NCBI GenBank assembly: GCA_002007465.1
Contig: LNAC01000849.1
Coordinates: 370,751 to 434,750 of the forward strand
Direction of reading: 5' to 3'
DNA length: 64,000 bases
Source: Ailurus styani
Lineage: Eukaryota; Chordata; Mammalia; Carnivora; Ailuridae
Position 1 is the first letter of the stretch. Each line of letters starts with the position of its first letter. This document shows, piece by piece, positions 10,570 through 21,059 of the stretch. The notes below the pieces were generated by a model. It searched no databases, was not told the DNA's origin, and saw nothing but the letters and a program-made list of their open reading frames with translations. Made by a program: the position numbers and the translations under genes.

Positions 10570-10770
10570 GTCCCTCTCACTGAGGTCCAGATGTACAAAT
10601 CCACTCAACTCCAACCTGTCACACATTTATCCTTAACTTCATCCTGTCTTCCCTGCCCCATAACTACCTCCTATCCCTGCAACCAGATTGTAAGCTGCTG
10701 GAAAGCAAGGGCCTTTGCATGTGTCTGTTCTCAACAAACATTTGATAAATTAATACATGAAGACAAGCAG
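10570..10770 (+). mobile_element. Possible L2 3' relic
   Basis: The wording 'aaccagattgtaagctgctggaaagcaagggcc' followed by 'caaacatttgataaattaatacatga' resembles the 3' end of LINE-2 ('agactgtaagctcc..gagggcaggg' and 'aaatatttgttgaatgaatga'). It is too diverged to be sure. Confidence 0.4.
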
Positions 10771-10841
10771 CCAGAGAACTGAGACTACCTCACATTATTC
10801 TTCTTAACAAAATGATGTAATTAAATCTTGCCTAAAACAAT

Positions 10842-11044
10842 TTTTTTAAGATTTTATTTATTTATTTGACAGAGAGAGAGAGAGAGAGAGAGATTACAAG
10901 CAGGCAGAGAGGCAGACAGAAAGAGAGGAGGAAGCAGGCTCCCTGCCGAGCAGAGAGCCCAATGCGGGCCTCGATCCCAGGACCCTGAGATCATGACCTG
11001 AGCCAAAGGCAGAGGCATTAATCCATTGAGCCACCCAGGCGCCC
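10842..11044 (-). mobile_element. Can-SINE with perfect short target-site duplication
   Basis: A reverse-strand SINE with a poly-T/AAGATTTTATTTATTTATTT tail, a (GA)n-rich stretch, the 'aagcaggctccctgcc' and 'cgatcccaggaccctgagatcatgacctgag' body, and the head 'gagccacccaggcgccc'. It is flanked by the duplication 'taaaacaat' at 10833-10841 and 11045-11053. The preserved duplication and near-consensus body suggest a fairly recent insertion. Confidence 0.95.
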
Positions 11045-11053
11045 TAAAACAAT

Positions 11054-11454
11054 ATTTTAAAAAGAGTTCACTGTCTTAGAGTAACTGGATATTTTGGTCA
11101 CTCTGTCTGCTACCTGAGTCTGGCACCAATTGTAATATCCTGGAAAATTAAGAGCCCAGTCCAGTATGCAGCATGTCTGTAAATCAATAATAATTCACAT
11201 TAGTAATGTTCTTATCCTCACCTTACACGTCAGCTTAAATAGCCAAGTCTTTATTATCACCCTGTGTTTAACTCCATTTTCTGTTTCCATATCTGCCCTA
11301 TTCAGCCTCCAACTCATTCCTGGGACTAAATTCCTGATTCAAAATCCTCATGCCTAAATTGGGTTCCTACTAAATACATCAAGGCCTTTACGACACCATC
11401 TGCCAGTTCTGTCTCTGTTAAGCCCAGTCACCTCCTATCTGGTATGTCAGTTAT
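11054..11454. other. No gene recognised; possibly L2-like
   Basis: Pyrimidine-rich sequence with a 63-codon frame at 11166-11357 that lacks any recognisable domain. Parts such as 'attcctgattcaaaatcctc' and 'aaggcctttacgacaccatctgcc' faintly resemble internal L2 sequence. I cannot support a firm call. Confidence 0.3.
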
Positions 11455-11880
11455 CTATTGATGGCTAGCACACAGCCCTCATACTCAAGAGCTTACAACA
11501 ACAATGTATTATGTCTCATAATTCTGTGGGTTGACTGGCCTCAGCTGGTTGGTTCTTCTGTTGGTCTCACCTGGGCACTTAAGCATCTTTAATTATTGCT
11601 TACTTGACTGAGACTAGAGGGTCTAAAATACCCTCACTTTCACATCTGGGACCATGGTGCTGAGTCTTAGGTAGAGACCTCTCTCCACAAGTCCCATCAT
11701 GCAGTAGTGTACCCAGGCTTTTTGATAATGGTGAGGTTCCAAGTGGGGATGAGAGCAGAAGCCACAAGGTTTCTTAGAGCCTAAGCTTTAAAACTCATAC
11801 AATGTCATTTCTGCTACTTTCTATTGGCTTAAGTAAGTCATAAAGTTGGCTCAGATTCAAAGTAGTAGACCAACTCCACC
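11455..11880 (-). mobile_element. MLT1-like (MaLR) solo LTR relic
   Basis: The plus strand reads 'tatctattgatggctagcac', 'gcttacaacaacaatgtatta', 'cataattctgtgggttgactgg', 'tttctattggcttaagtaagtcataaag', 'gctcagattcaaag', 'gaccaactccacctc'. This is the reverse of MLT1-type LTRs, whose plus strand ends 'gttgttttaagccactaag..tgcagcaatagata'. It is a non-coding LTR fossil with no internal region. The subfamily is not assigned. Confidence 0.55.
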
Positions 11881-12769
11881 TCTAGCTCAGAAAAGCAGCA
11901 ATTTTACTTTGCAAAGCAGTATGTTTGGGAGTCCTTATTATAATGAACTTCTGCATCTGTTCTGTATGGCTACTCAGAAAATCTCAAGTTCTGCTGCCCC
12001 CTTCCTGACATGGGCACCTAACAAATAAATGCACTTTCTCTCATCTCAAACTACACATGGTGGAACAGAAGAAATAATAAAAAGGATATAGTCTAGTCAC
12101 AACTAGTATTAGAAGGTAGAAAAACAATAGAACAGAATTGGTAGACAATGTCCTCTCCTTCCTGCACTGCCCAAAAAACATTATTTCTCAGAGTGCAGGG
12201 TACCGCCATCCATTCAAGAGGGGAACAGCCCTTTATTGTGGAGAACCATCCTACAAATTGCTTCAAGCACTTGGGAGCCTTTTGATCCCCTGGGTGACTG
12301 AAGTCACACAACCAGGGTCAAGGGTGGTTTCAGAAGCCACAGGGACCTTATTTAGGGCTTGCTCCCTTTAAAGGAGCTTTGTGGAGGTGCCACCTTAAAA
12401 CTTGCTATATATTACCCAGTCCAGCTCACCAAGGCTGACAAGACAACTAGAATTCAGAAAAGAAGTCCTCCTTATATAATAAGCCGGTGGGCAGGAAAAC
12501 TCATAGGTGATGTCTCCTAGGAAGGTTGTGCAGTGAACAAAGTGCAGCAAAAAGTCCATGAAGAAACTGCAAATATGTTGTAATCAAGAGAATTAGAAGA
12601 AAGAGTGAATAAGAATGAGAAGTAAGAATTCAGATTTTTAAATTTGTGTGTTTGTGCAAGTAAAACATAGTGTGGTACCTCATGAAAGCCTCAAATGACT
12701 AGATTTTAGTCCCTTTCTGGTTTATGCTTTAATCATGAATATATTAAGCCACATGTGTTCTCTGCACTT
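11881..12769. other. No gene or clear repeat recognised
   Basis: Opposed short frames at 12093-12371 overlap on both strands and have no recognisable domain. No SINE, L1 or DNA transposon signature was seen. Sequence before 12030 may be the eroded edge of the LTR-like element. Confidence 0.45.
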
Positions 12770-12786
12770 TAGAACTAGTACCTTTT

Positions 12787-12978
12787 TTTTTTTTAAAGAT
12801 TTTGTTTATTTGACACAGAGAGAGAGATTACAAGTAGGCAGAGAGGCAGACAGAGAGAGAGGGGGAAGCAGGCTCCCCGCCAAGCAGGGAGCCCAATGCA
12901 GGACTCGATCCCAGGACCCTGAGATCAAGACCTGAGCTGAAGGCAGAGGCCTTAACCCACAGAGCCACTCAGGCGCCC
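12787..12978 (-). mobile_element. Can-SINE with perfect 17-nt target-site duplication
   Basis: A reverse-strand SINE with the 'aagattttgtttatttgacac' tail, the 'acaagtaggcagagaggcagac' CT region and the 'ctcgatcccaggaccctgagatc' body. Its head 'gagccactcaggcgccc' has one change in the usual 'ccacccagg'. It is flanked by 'tagaactagtacctttt' at 12770-12786 and 12979-12995, an exact 17-nt duplication. This is the cleanest insertion signature in the window and implies recent retrotransposition. Confidence 0.97.
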
Positions 12979-12995
12979 TAGAACTAGTACCTTTT

Positions 12996-13705
12996 AACCA
13001 GCCCCTAAGTCTCCCTAACTTGCACTCTTTTAAAGAGAAATGTAGTCGTCCTAACTGCATCGTTTCCAAAGTTAATGATTTCCTAAATCAAGAAAATTAT
13101 TATAAATGAGTCCATATTGCTTTCTTCTAATATATTCTCTGAGATGAAATGAATTTATATACTAATGAGTATTAAAAGTAAATTTTCAGAAGCATTTTTG
13201 GAGGTGGTGTCTGGCTCAGACATTTATATTCCTCTTCAAGAAACACAACTAGGTAAAGATGGAAAATAAAAACCTTTTAAGGTAAGTCTCATTGAATTGA
13301 CACCTTATACACACAAGTGCTGATGAGGTAATCATTGTATGTATGTTAATTAGAACATTACCAAAACCAACCAAATTCATCTTTCATGTGATTTTTATGT
13401 TGCCCTTATTATAGAAACACAGAATCAGAGATTCTTTCTTAACACGCATATACAAGCAACAAAAATATCAAAAGGATAAAATTTTAGAAGAAAAAGAATA
13501 TAACCTACATGGATTTACAAAATGGAGCCATCTTGAGAGGGAAAAATTTACTTTGTTAAGGGTAGAAATTCAGTAATGTTTTCTCAAACATGACTAATGG
13601 AATAAAATGAACCAGAAAATTTGGATATAATCATTTGTTGGATTTCATTTTCCTCTTCTGGGAGGGAGGTAAAAGGTTGGCTATAAGAAAAGTGCAAGGC
13701 CTTCT
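12996..13705. other. No gene or clear repeat recognised
   Basis: AT-rich sequence without long frames or recognisable repeats between a SINE and the start of the decayed L1 ORF2. Confidence 0.45.
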
Positions 13706-14170
13706 TGTTAGATCTAACAATTGTAAATAATTATGCCCAAACTTGGGACCACCTAAATATATAAATCAGTTAATAACAAACATAAAGACACTCATTGCTA
13801 ACAATAATATAATAGGAGATTGTAATATCCCACTCACAGCAATGAACGATCATCTAAGCAGAAAATCAACAAGGAAACAATGGCTTTCAATGATACACTG
13901 GACCAGATGAACTTAACAGATATATTCAGAATATTTCATCCTAAAGCAGGAGAATACACATTCTTTTCCAGTTCACAGGGAACATTCTCCAGAACTGATC
14001 ACATACTGGGTCACAAATCAAGCCTCAACCAGTACAAAAATATGGAGATCATACCATGCATACTTTCTGACCACAGTACTATGAAACTTGAAGTTAAGCA
14101 CAAGAAAAATTTGGAAAGACCACAAATACATAGAGGTTAAAGGATATCCTACTAAAGAATGAAGGGGTTA

Positions 14171-14355
14171 GGGGCACAGAGGTGGTTCAGTTGGTTGGGT
14201 GTCTGCCTTCAGTTTAGGTCATGATCTCAGGGTCCTGGGATTGAGCTTTGAATTGGGCTTCCCTCTCAGCAAGGAGTCTGTTTGTCCCTCTCACTCTGCC
14301 CCTCCCCCTGCTCATGCTCTCTCTCTCTCTCAAATAAAAACTTGAAAAAAAAAAA
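14171..14355 (+). mobile_element. Older Can-SINE inside L1 ORF2
   Basis: The head is diverged ('ggggcacagaggtggttcag', where the consensus has 'cacctgggtggctcag'). It is followed by 'ggtcatgatctcagggtcctggg', 'cctccccctgctcatgctctctctctctctcaaata', and an A run ending at 14355. The imperfect flanks 'gaaggggtta' and 'gacagggtta' duplicate L1 sequence. L1 ORF2 resumes directly after the A tail. The copy belongs to the older subfamily without the 'CTACTTGTGATC' segment. Confidence 0.9.
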
Positions 14356-14908
14356 GTGACAGGGTTAACCAAGAAATTAAAGAATAAATAAAAAATATAT
14401 GGAAACAAATGAAAATGAAAACATGACAGTCCAAAACCTTTGGAATGCAGCAAAAGTATTCATTAAGAGGGAAGTCCATAGCAATACGGGTCTACCTCAA
14501 GAAGCAAGACAAGTCTCAAATACACAACATAACCTTACACCTAAAGAAACTGGAAAAAGAGCAGCAAATAAAGCCTAAAGCCAGCAGAAGAAGGGAAATA
14601 ATAAAGATTAGAACGGAAATAAATGATACAGAAACAAATAAACAAAAAACCTAGTAGAACATCTCAAGGAAACTAGGAGCTGGTTCTTTGAAAGAATTAG
14701 TAAAATTCTGGAAGAAATTAATAAATTCCTAGAAACATATAAACTATCAAAACTGAAACAGGAAGAAATAGAAAATTTGAACAGACTCAAAACCAGAAAT
14801 TGAATCAGTAATAAAAAATCTCCCACCAAACGAAAGTCCAGGACCAGATGGCTTCCCAGGGGAATTCTACCAGTCATTTAAAGAATAGTTAATACCTATC
14901 CTTCTCTC

Positions 14909-15111
14909 TTTTTTTTTTTTAAGATTTTATTTATTTATTTGACACACAGAGATTACAAGTAGGCAGAGAGGCAGGCAGAGAGAGACAGGGAGAGGAGGAA
15001 GCAGGCTCCCTGCTGAGCAGAGAGCCCGATGCGGGCCTCGATCCCAGGACGCTGAGATCATGACCTGAGCCGAAAGCAGAGGCTTTAACCCACTGAGCCA
15101 CCCAGGCACCC
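14909..15111 (-). mobile_element. Can-SINE inside L1 ORF2, with disturbed head-side junction
   Basis: Full-length reverse-strand SINE: poly-T and 'aagattttatttatttattt', 'acaagtaggcagagaggcagg', 'cgatcccaggacgctgagatcatgacctgag', 'gagccacccaggcaccc'. The tail-side junction falls in L1 'cctatccttctc'. On the head side, about 17 bases that match neither SINE nor L1 precede an ambiguous base (N at 15129) and then 'ccttctcaagctg', where L1 resumes. Confidence 0.93.
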
Positions 15112-15130
15112 GGTCTGATTTATTTCACNC
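15112..15130. other. Unassigned sequence with an ambiguous base (N)
   Basis: A short filler 'ggtctgatttatttcac' followed by N at 15129. It matches neither the SINE head nor the L1 sequence expected at this point. It may be an assembly or polishing defect at a repeat junction, or true filler DNA. It is the only N in the window. Confidence 0.8.
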
Positions 15131-17107
15131 CTTCTCAAGCTGTTTGAAAAAATAGAAATGGAAGGAACACCTCCAAACTCATTCAACGAGGCCAGCATCA
15201 TCTAGATTCCAAAACCAGACAAAGACCCCACTGAAAAGGTGAATTACAGGCCAGTATTCCTGGTGAACATGGATGCAAAAATTCTCAACAAGATACTAGC
15301 ATATTGAATCCAACAGTACATTAAAAGAATTATTCACTATGTTCAAGTGGGATTTATTTCCAGGCTGCAAGGGTGATTCGATATTCACAAATCAATCAAT
15401 GTAATACACCACATTAATAAAAGAAGGGATAAGAACCACATAATCCTCTCAATAGATAGAGAAAAAGCATTTGACAAAATACAGCATACATTCTTGATAA
15501 AAACCCTGAATAAAGTAGGGATATAGGGAACATACTTCAACATCATAAAGGCCATATATGAAAGATCCACAGCTAATATCATCTTCAGTGGAGAAAAACT
15601 AGAGTTTCTTTTCTATGGTCAGGAATAGGAGGACAAGGATGTCCACTCTTACCACTGTTGTTCAAAACAGTACTGGAAGTCCTAGCCTCAGTAATCAGAC
15701 AACAAAAAGAAATAAAAGGCATCTAAATCAGCAAGGAAGATGTCGAACTTTCACTCTTTGCAGACTACTTGATACTTCATGTAGAAAACCTGAAAGACTC
15801 CACCAAAAAATTGCTAGAACTGACACATGAATTCAGCAAGTCACAGGATATAAAATCAACATACAGAAATCTGTTGCATTTCTATATACCAATAATAAAG
15901 AAGCAGAAAGAGAAATTGAGGAATCAGTCATATTTTCAATTGCACCAAAATCCATAAGATACCTAGGAATAAACTTAATCAAGGAGGTAAAAGATCTGTA
16001 CTCTGAAAATTATAGAACACTTATGAAAGAAATTGAGGAAGACACAAAAAAATGGAAAAACATTCCATGCTCGTGGATTAGAAGAACAAATATCATTAAA
16101 AGGTCTATACTACCCAAAGCAACCTACATATTAAATTCAATCCCTATCTAAATACCACCAACATTTTCCACAGAGCTAGAATCATCCTAAAATTTGTATG
16201 GAAACAGAAAAGTCCCTGAATAGCCAAAGTAAGTTCTTAAAAGAAAAGCAAAGTTAGAGGCACCATAATTTCAGACTTCAAGTTATATTACAAAGCTTAG
16301 TCACCAAGACAGTATGCTATTGGCACAAAAAAAGGCACAGAGTTCAATGGAACAGAATAGAAAACCCAGAAATGGACCCACGACCATATGGTCAACTAAT
16401 CTTTGACAAAGCAGGAAAGAATATCCAATAGGAAAATAAAAAGACTCTTCAACAAATGGTATTGGGAAAATTGGACAACTACATAGAGAAGAATGAAACT
16501 GTGTACTGTGTATTTTGTGTACATCATACACAAAAATGACTCAAAATGGATCAAAGTCCAAAATATGAGACAGAAATCCATCAAAATCCTAGAAGAGAAT
16601 ACAGGCCGCAAACTCTTTGACCTTGGCCACAGCAACTTCTTACTATTCACGTTGCTGCAGGCAAGGGAAACAAAAGCAAAAATGAACTATTAGGACTTCA
16701 TCAAGAAAAAAAAAAAAAAACTTCTGCACAGTGAAGGAAACAATCAACAAATTTAAAAGGCAAACTACTGAATAGGTGAAGATACTTAAAAATGACATCA
16801 GATAAAGGGCTAGTATCCAAAATATGTAAATAACTTATCAAAATCAACATCCAAAACCAAATAATCCAGTTAAGAAATGGGCAGAAGACAAGAATAGACA
16901 TACAGATGGCTAGCAGACATATGAAATGATGCTCAACATCACTCATCATCAGGAAAATACAAATCAAAACAATTTGAGATACCACCTCACACCTGTGAGA
17001 TGGCTAAAATTAACAACAGATGTTGGCAAGGATGTGGAGAAAGGGGAACCCTATTATACTGTCAGTGGGATTGCAAACCAATCCAAGGCCTCGTTCCTCA
17101 AGATTTT

Positions 17108-17297
17108 TTTTAAAAAGATTTTATTTATTTATTTGACAGAGAGATTACAAGTAGGCAGAGAGGCAGGCAGAGAGAGAGAGGAGGAAGCAGGCTCCCCGCC
17201 GAGCAGGGAGCCCAATGCGGGACTTGGTCCCAGGACCCTGAGATCATGACCTGAGCTGAAGGCAGAGGCCTTAACCCACTGAGCCACCCAGGCACCC
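17108..17297 (-). mobile_element. Can-SINE with 15-nt target-site duplication
   Basis: Reverse-strand SINE with the A-rich tail (as T) 'aagattttatttatttatttgacag', 'acaagtaggcagagaggcagg', 'cccaggaccctgagatcatgacctgag' and 'gagccacccaggcaccc'. The duplication 'gttcctcaagatttt' is exact at 17093-17107 and 17299-17313. It sits just past the end of recognisable L1 ORF2. Confidence 0.96.
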
Positions 17298-17313
17298 TGT
17301 TCCTCAAGATTTT

Positions 17314-17689
17314 AAAATACATCTCTAATATAAATGACTGTATTACTACACAATTATCCAGGCCTTTACACAAACTCAGTGGATAATTCTGGGCCCCAAC
17401 TGGACATTTGACTAAATAATTGATATTATCATATTCACTCTAAGTTCAATTTGAGTAACAATAAAATTGAGGGCCTTCTACAGAATTATGTTCAAGAAGT
17501 AACAAAGTTGGAAATTAATTTTTGTGCAATTTTGTCATGTTATCTCAAAATTTAAAGATTTCAGAGCTAATTATGACTTAAAGATAAAAATCCTCTGTTT
17601 TCATTCTGTTGACATTGTATGTTCTTTTTAAACACTCCTGGTTACAGGAGATAGGCCAATTGATAACAGAAGTGTGAAAGAAAAATCAG
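17314..17689. other. No gene or clear repeat recognised
   Basis: Short AT-rich stretch between two L1 fragments that share overlapping ORF2 sequence. It carries no L1 sequence that I can recognise, so the two L1 pieces are not simply contiguous. Confidence 0.45.
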
Positions 17690-18406
17690 AGGAATGGCTA
17701 AAATTAACAACTCAGGAAAAAACAGAATGGTGAGGATGGAGAAAAGGAAACCCTCTTACACTGTTGATGGGAATGTAAGCTGGTACAGCCTCTCTGGAAA
17801 ACAGTACGAAAATTCCTCAAAAAGTTAAAAATAGAGCTACCCTATGACCCAGCAATTGCACTACTAGGTATTTATCCAAAGGATACAAACATAGGGCTTT
17901 GAAGGGCACACGCACCCCAATATTTATACCAGTGATGTCCACAACAGCCAAAATATAGGGAGTCCAGCTGTCCATCAACAAATGAATGGATAAAGTAGAT
18001 GTGTGTGTGTATATATATATATATATACACACACACACATACACAATGGAATATTATTCAGCCATCAGACATGGATGGAACTGGAGGGGATTATGCTACA
18101 TGAAATAAGTCAGTCAGAGAAAGACAAATATATGATTTCACTCATATGTGGATTTAAGAAACAAAACAGATGAACATAGGGGAAGGGAAGGAAAAATAAA
18201 ATAAGAAGAAAACAGAGAGGGAGACAAACTTTAAGAGACACTGAACTCTAGGAAACAAACTGAGGGTTGCTTGAGGGGATAAGTGTAGGGGGAAAGGATA
18301 ATTGGGTGTGGGCATTAAGTAGGGAACTTGATGTAATGAGCACTGGGTGTTATATACAACCGATGAATCACTAAATTCTACCTCTGATACTAATTTTAAA
18401 AAAAAT
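17690..18406 (+). mobile_element. L1 ORF2 C-terminus and 3' UTR
   Basis: It starts at 'ggaatggctaaaattaacaac' and includes 'cccaacaattgcactac'-like ORF2 text ('ctatgacccagcaattgcac', 'ggtatttatccaaagg'). It then runs through 'aatggaatattattcagccatcag', 'gaaataagtcagtcagag', 'gatgaacataggggaaggg', 'aaacaaactgagggttgcttg', 'gagcactgggtgttatatac', 'aaattctacctctgatac'. Its start overlaps, in L1 coordinates, the end of the L1 at 13706-17090. It is therefore a separate element or a duplicated segment. Confidence 0.9.
18000..18037. repeat. Perfect 38-nt palindromic microsatellite (GT)n(AT)n(AC)n
   Basis: (GT)5 at 18001-18010, (AT)8 at 18011-18026, then (AC) units to 18038. From 18000 to 18037 the sequence equals its own reverse complement, centred between 18018 and 18019. 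It arose inside L1 3' sequence. It could extrude as a cruciform and is likely to be length-unstable. Confidence 0.95.
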
Positions 18407-19189
18407 CAGAGGAGGTATAAACCAAGAAAAAACAGCTATTTGCAACAGAAATTTGCAATAACAACATGTGATGGGGAATAAAAGTCTGAAAGGCATAGTT
18501 ATGCAAGTATAGAGCATTTCTAACAAAAGTAACTGAATTACAAAGCAATTTCAGCTTCTGGATGAGGATTGTAAGAAAACACACATGACCATATCCCCAA
18601 ACTTCTGCTCACTTCTCATGAGCATAACTCAATTCCACAGCAACATTAGGTGATCAAAGAGGCTAGGAGATGTAGACTATGAGTGGGCAGTAATTCACCC
18701 AGGTATAAGCCAAAGTTCTACAACAGAGAAAGGACAAAATGGGTATTAGGAGACAGCTAGAAGTCTCTGCCATATTCCTATTCCATAGCTCTTCTTGAAA
18801 CATTCCCCTCCTTGACTCCTCAAATGTAGTCATAACTTCATGCTAACAGAACCTGCACTGATTTTGGAAACATCTCCTACATTATAACATTTAGCTGTAT
18901 ATGGCCTTCTAGAGTATGCATCATTTTTACCTTCCAACCCAACTAATAGGAACCAGAGACTAAGAGAATCATAACTTGTCAAGAGTCAGGGCATGTATGA
19001 ATTGATTTTTGTCCTTGTTTTTTCTTTGTTTCACTCTAGATACAACTTGTTCACCCTTCCACCACAACTTCCAGTTCTCCTTCTGTCACTCAGATCATCC
19101 TTCTACAATCTTGTAAGATAATTCTTAGAACAAAGTAAAATCCTGATACACACACACTGACAAAGACTCTCTCCTTGAGCAAATAAGTT
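18407..19189. other. No gene or clear repeat recognised
   Basis: Sequence between an L1 tail and an LTR-like block, with no significant frame. Nothing supports a gene. Confidence 0.45.
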
Positions 19190-19615
19190 GAGCATCTCTA
19201 AGCCCTCTTCTCAACGAGGTCTGGTTCTTGGGCCTTGTCCTCAACTCTGTCTGGCCCTGTTGTAGCAAACACCCTATTAAGCCATTAAGGGAATCTTCCC
19301 ACCCACGATATCATATCACCTATAACATCTGATTAAATTCCTCATCCTACACCATCCCCCAAGTGGTATCTGGTCACCCTGCCTTGCCTTCAGCAAGAAT
19401 CTTCATAGGTCAGTTTAACAAGAATTCCCCCTATCCTGGATGTCTCCTGCTAGTAATTTTCTATCCACTGACCCCTCTCAACCTGTTCCTTGGCTATAAA
19501 TCCCTGCTTTTCCTTGTTTTTGAGTTGTGCCCCATCTCTCTCTCCTGTTATGATAACTTTGACACCTACTGTTTTAACAAGTGTCAGAATAATTTTGCCT
19601 TTTACAACATACAAA
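19190..19615 (+). mobile_element. Possible solo LTR of an old endogenous retroviral family
   Basis: The segment has an LTR-like ending: 'cctgttccttggctataaatccc' (TATA-like tataaa at 19495-19500), 'gagttgtgccccatctctctctcctg', and a terminal 'aacaagtgtcagaataattttgccttttacaaca'. That architecture resembles ERV1-class LTR 3' portions. No internal viral genes are present nearby. The family is not named, and the 85-codon frame within it is not meaningful. Confidence 0.45.
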
Positions 19616-19936
19616 TATAAATATGAATACATGTTAAGGAATGTTTTTACTCATATGATACAAGACAGGTGATATAACAGGTTCAAAGGGAAAGTCAAAC
19701 AGTACAAATTTACATAAAAGAATGTTGAGATGAATTGCAAATGAAGACAAAGATGATTTTTCTACAGTCAGGGGGTCGATTAAAACCACAGGACAACATT
19801 TATATAACTACCAGTTATCTACAACTTATAAGGAGTTGCAAAATAGCTCAAAGACAGTGAACGGGACTAGAATCTGATTCTGGGGGAGGGTGTGCTACAG
19901 ATAATGCATAGTCTTTCAAAGAAACACAAATTATTT

Positions 19937-20423
19937 TTTTTTACTTTCTTTTTTTTTAACATCTTAATTGTATTTTTTTTTTGGTGTTCCAAGATTCATT
20001 GTTTATGCACCACACCCAGTGCTTCATGCAATACATGCCCTCCTTAGTACCCACCACCATTCTCACCCATCCCCCCACCACTTTCCCCTCCATAATCCTC
20101 AGTTTGTTTCTCAGAATCCACAGTCTCTCATCTTTCGTCTCCCCCCTCCAATTTACCCCAATTCACTTTTCCTTTCCTTCTTCTAATGTCCTCCATTTTA
20201 TTCCTTGTGTTCCACAAGTGAAACCATATAATAATTGTATGCTTTCTCTGCTTGACTTATTTCACTCAGCATAATCTCCTCCAATCCCATCCATGTTGAC
20301 ACAAAAGTTGGGTATTCATCCTTTCTGATGGCTGTGTAATATTCCATAGTATATATGGATCACATCTTCTATATCCATTTGTCTGTTGATGGGCATCTCG
20401 GCTCTTTTCACAGTTTGGTGATT
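19937..20423 (-). mobile_element. L1 3' end, antisense, with 17-nt target-site duplication
   Basis: The plus strand shows the tail as T-rich DNA (19937-19980), then the reversed 3' UTR: 'ggtgttccaagattcattg', 'cacacccagtgcttcatgc', 'ctcagtttgtttctcagaatccacagtctctcat', 'ttatttcactcagcataatctcctccaatcccatccatg', 'gggtattcatcctttctgatggc', 'atatccatttgtctgttgatgg'. The flanks are 'agaaacacaaattattt' (19920-19936) and 'agaaacacaacttattt' (20424-20440), 16 of 17 identical. It is a 5'-truncated insertion of the same subfamily as 9367-9795. Confidence 0.96.
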
Positions 20424-20440
20424 AGAAACACAACTTATTT

Positions 20441-21059
20441 ATCAACAAAGCTAACTACAGAAAGTCCCTGATTTAGTCCATGAGCTTAGGTTCATGTCTT
20501 TCTATGTTTTTCCTTCAGATGAAATATTCTATTCTATGTGTTCTCCTTTCTATACTGATTTGATAATCTCAAATATATATTTCCATCCCCTACATATCTC
20601 ACCCACTGTATTTTGATGTCATGCCATGTTCACCCAATATTTCAATGTTAGACACACCATCTATATTTAAAAGCTCAAACATCATGTCAGACTTCGAGTA
20701 TGAAAATGAATGCCTCTGTATATCCCATGAAAGGATATGCAGTTTTCAATATATCCACTTCCGTTATTGTCACAACTATTATTATAGTAACCCAGAATTA
20801 ATGTCTTAGAATCATTTTAAATCTTCTAATTTGTGCTTCCCATCTAATTGTATTTAAGTTTTGTTTATTTTTCTAACAAAATGTTTCTTAGTTGCCAGCT
20901 TTCCATTCCTTTTTCCCTAATTTCATCCAAAATTGCCTTCTAGTCTTCCCTTCCCCACTTCTATCCCCTATTAATCTAATGTGTGACTACCAAATTAATC
21001 TCTGTAAATTCACTTTCAACATGGACCATAGATATTCTTATGTATACCACATAAAAAAT
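20441..21059. other. No gene; possibly L2-like pyrimidine-rich sequence
   Basis: Pyrimidine-rich sequence around 20880-20960 could be an eroded L2, but no diagnostic block was found. The 62-codon frame at 20621-20809 has no recognisable domain. Confidence 0.3.

Larger units (their letters stand above)
13706..17090 (+). mobile_element. Decayed L1 ORF2 (endonuclease to C-terminus), with three SINEs nearby or inside
   Basis: 5'-truncated L1 starting in the ORF2 endonuclease domain ('caattgtaaataattatgccc'). Frame 13880-14140 encodes endonuclease peptides such as 'ALNDTLDQM'-like, 'FHPKAGEYTFFSSSQGTFSR' and 'IIPCILSDHSTMKLE', in which the S-D-H signature is kept. The reverse transcriptase region follows from about 14820 ('cccaggaccagatggcttcc'). 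The catalytic box reads F-A-D-Y at 15757-15768, where active L1s have F-A-D-D, so the second aspartate is lost. The thumb and C-terminal region continue to 'gatgtggagaaaggggaaccc'. Stops and frameshifts occur throughout. SINEs at 14171 and 14909 lie inside it, and one at 17108 lies just past its end. It encodes no functional protein. Confidence 0.93.

Noticed and set aside
13880..14140. Frame with endonuclease-like peptide
   Set aside because: It is a fragment of L1 ORF2 endonuclease with no start context, followed by stops. It is included in the L1 feature, not as a gene.
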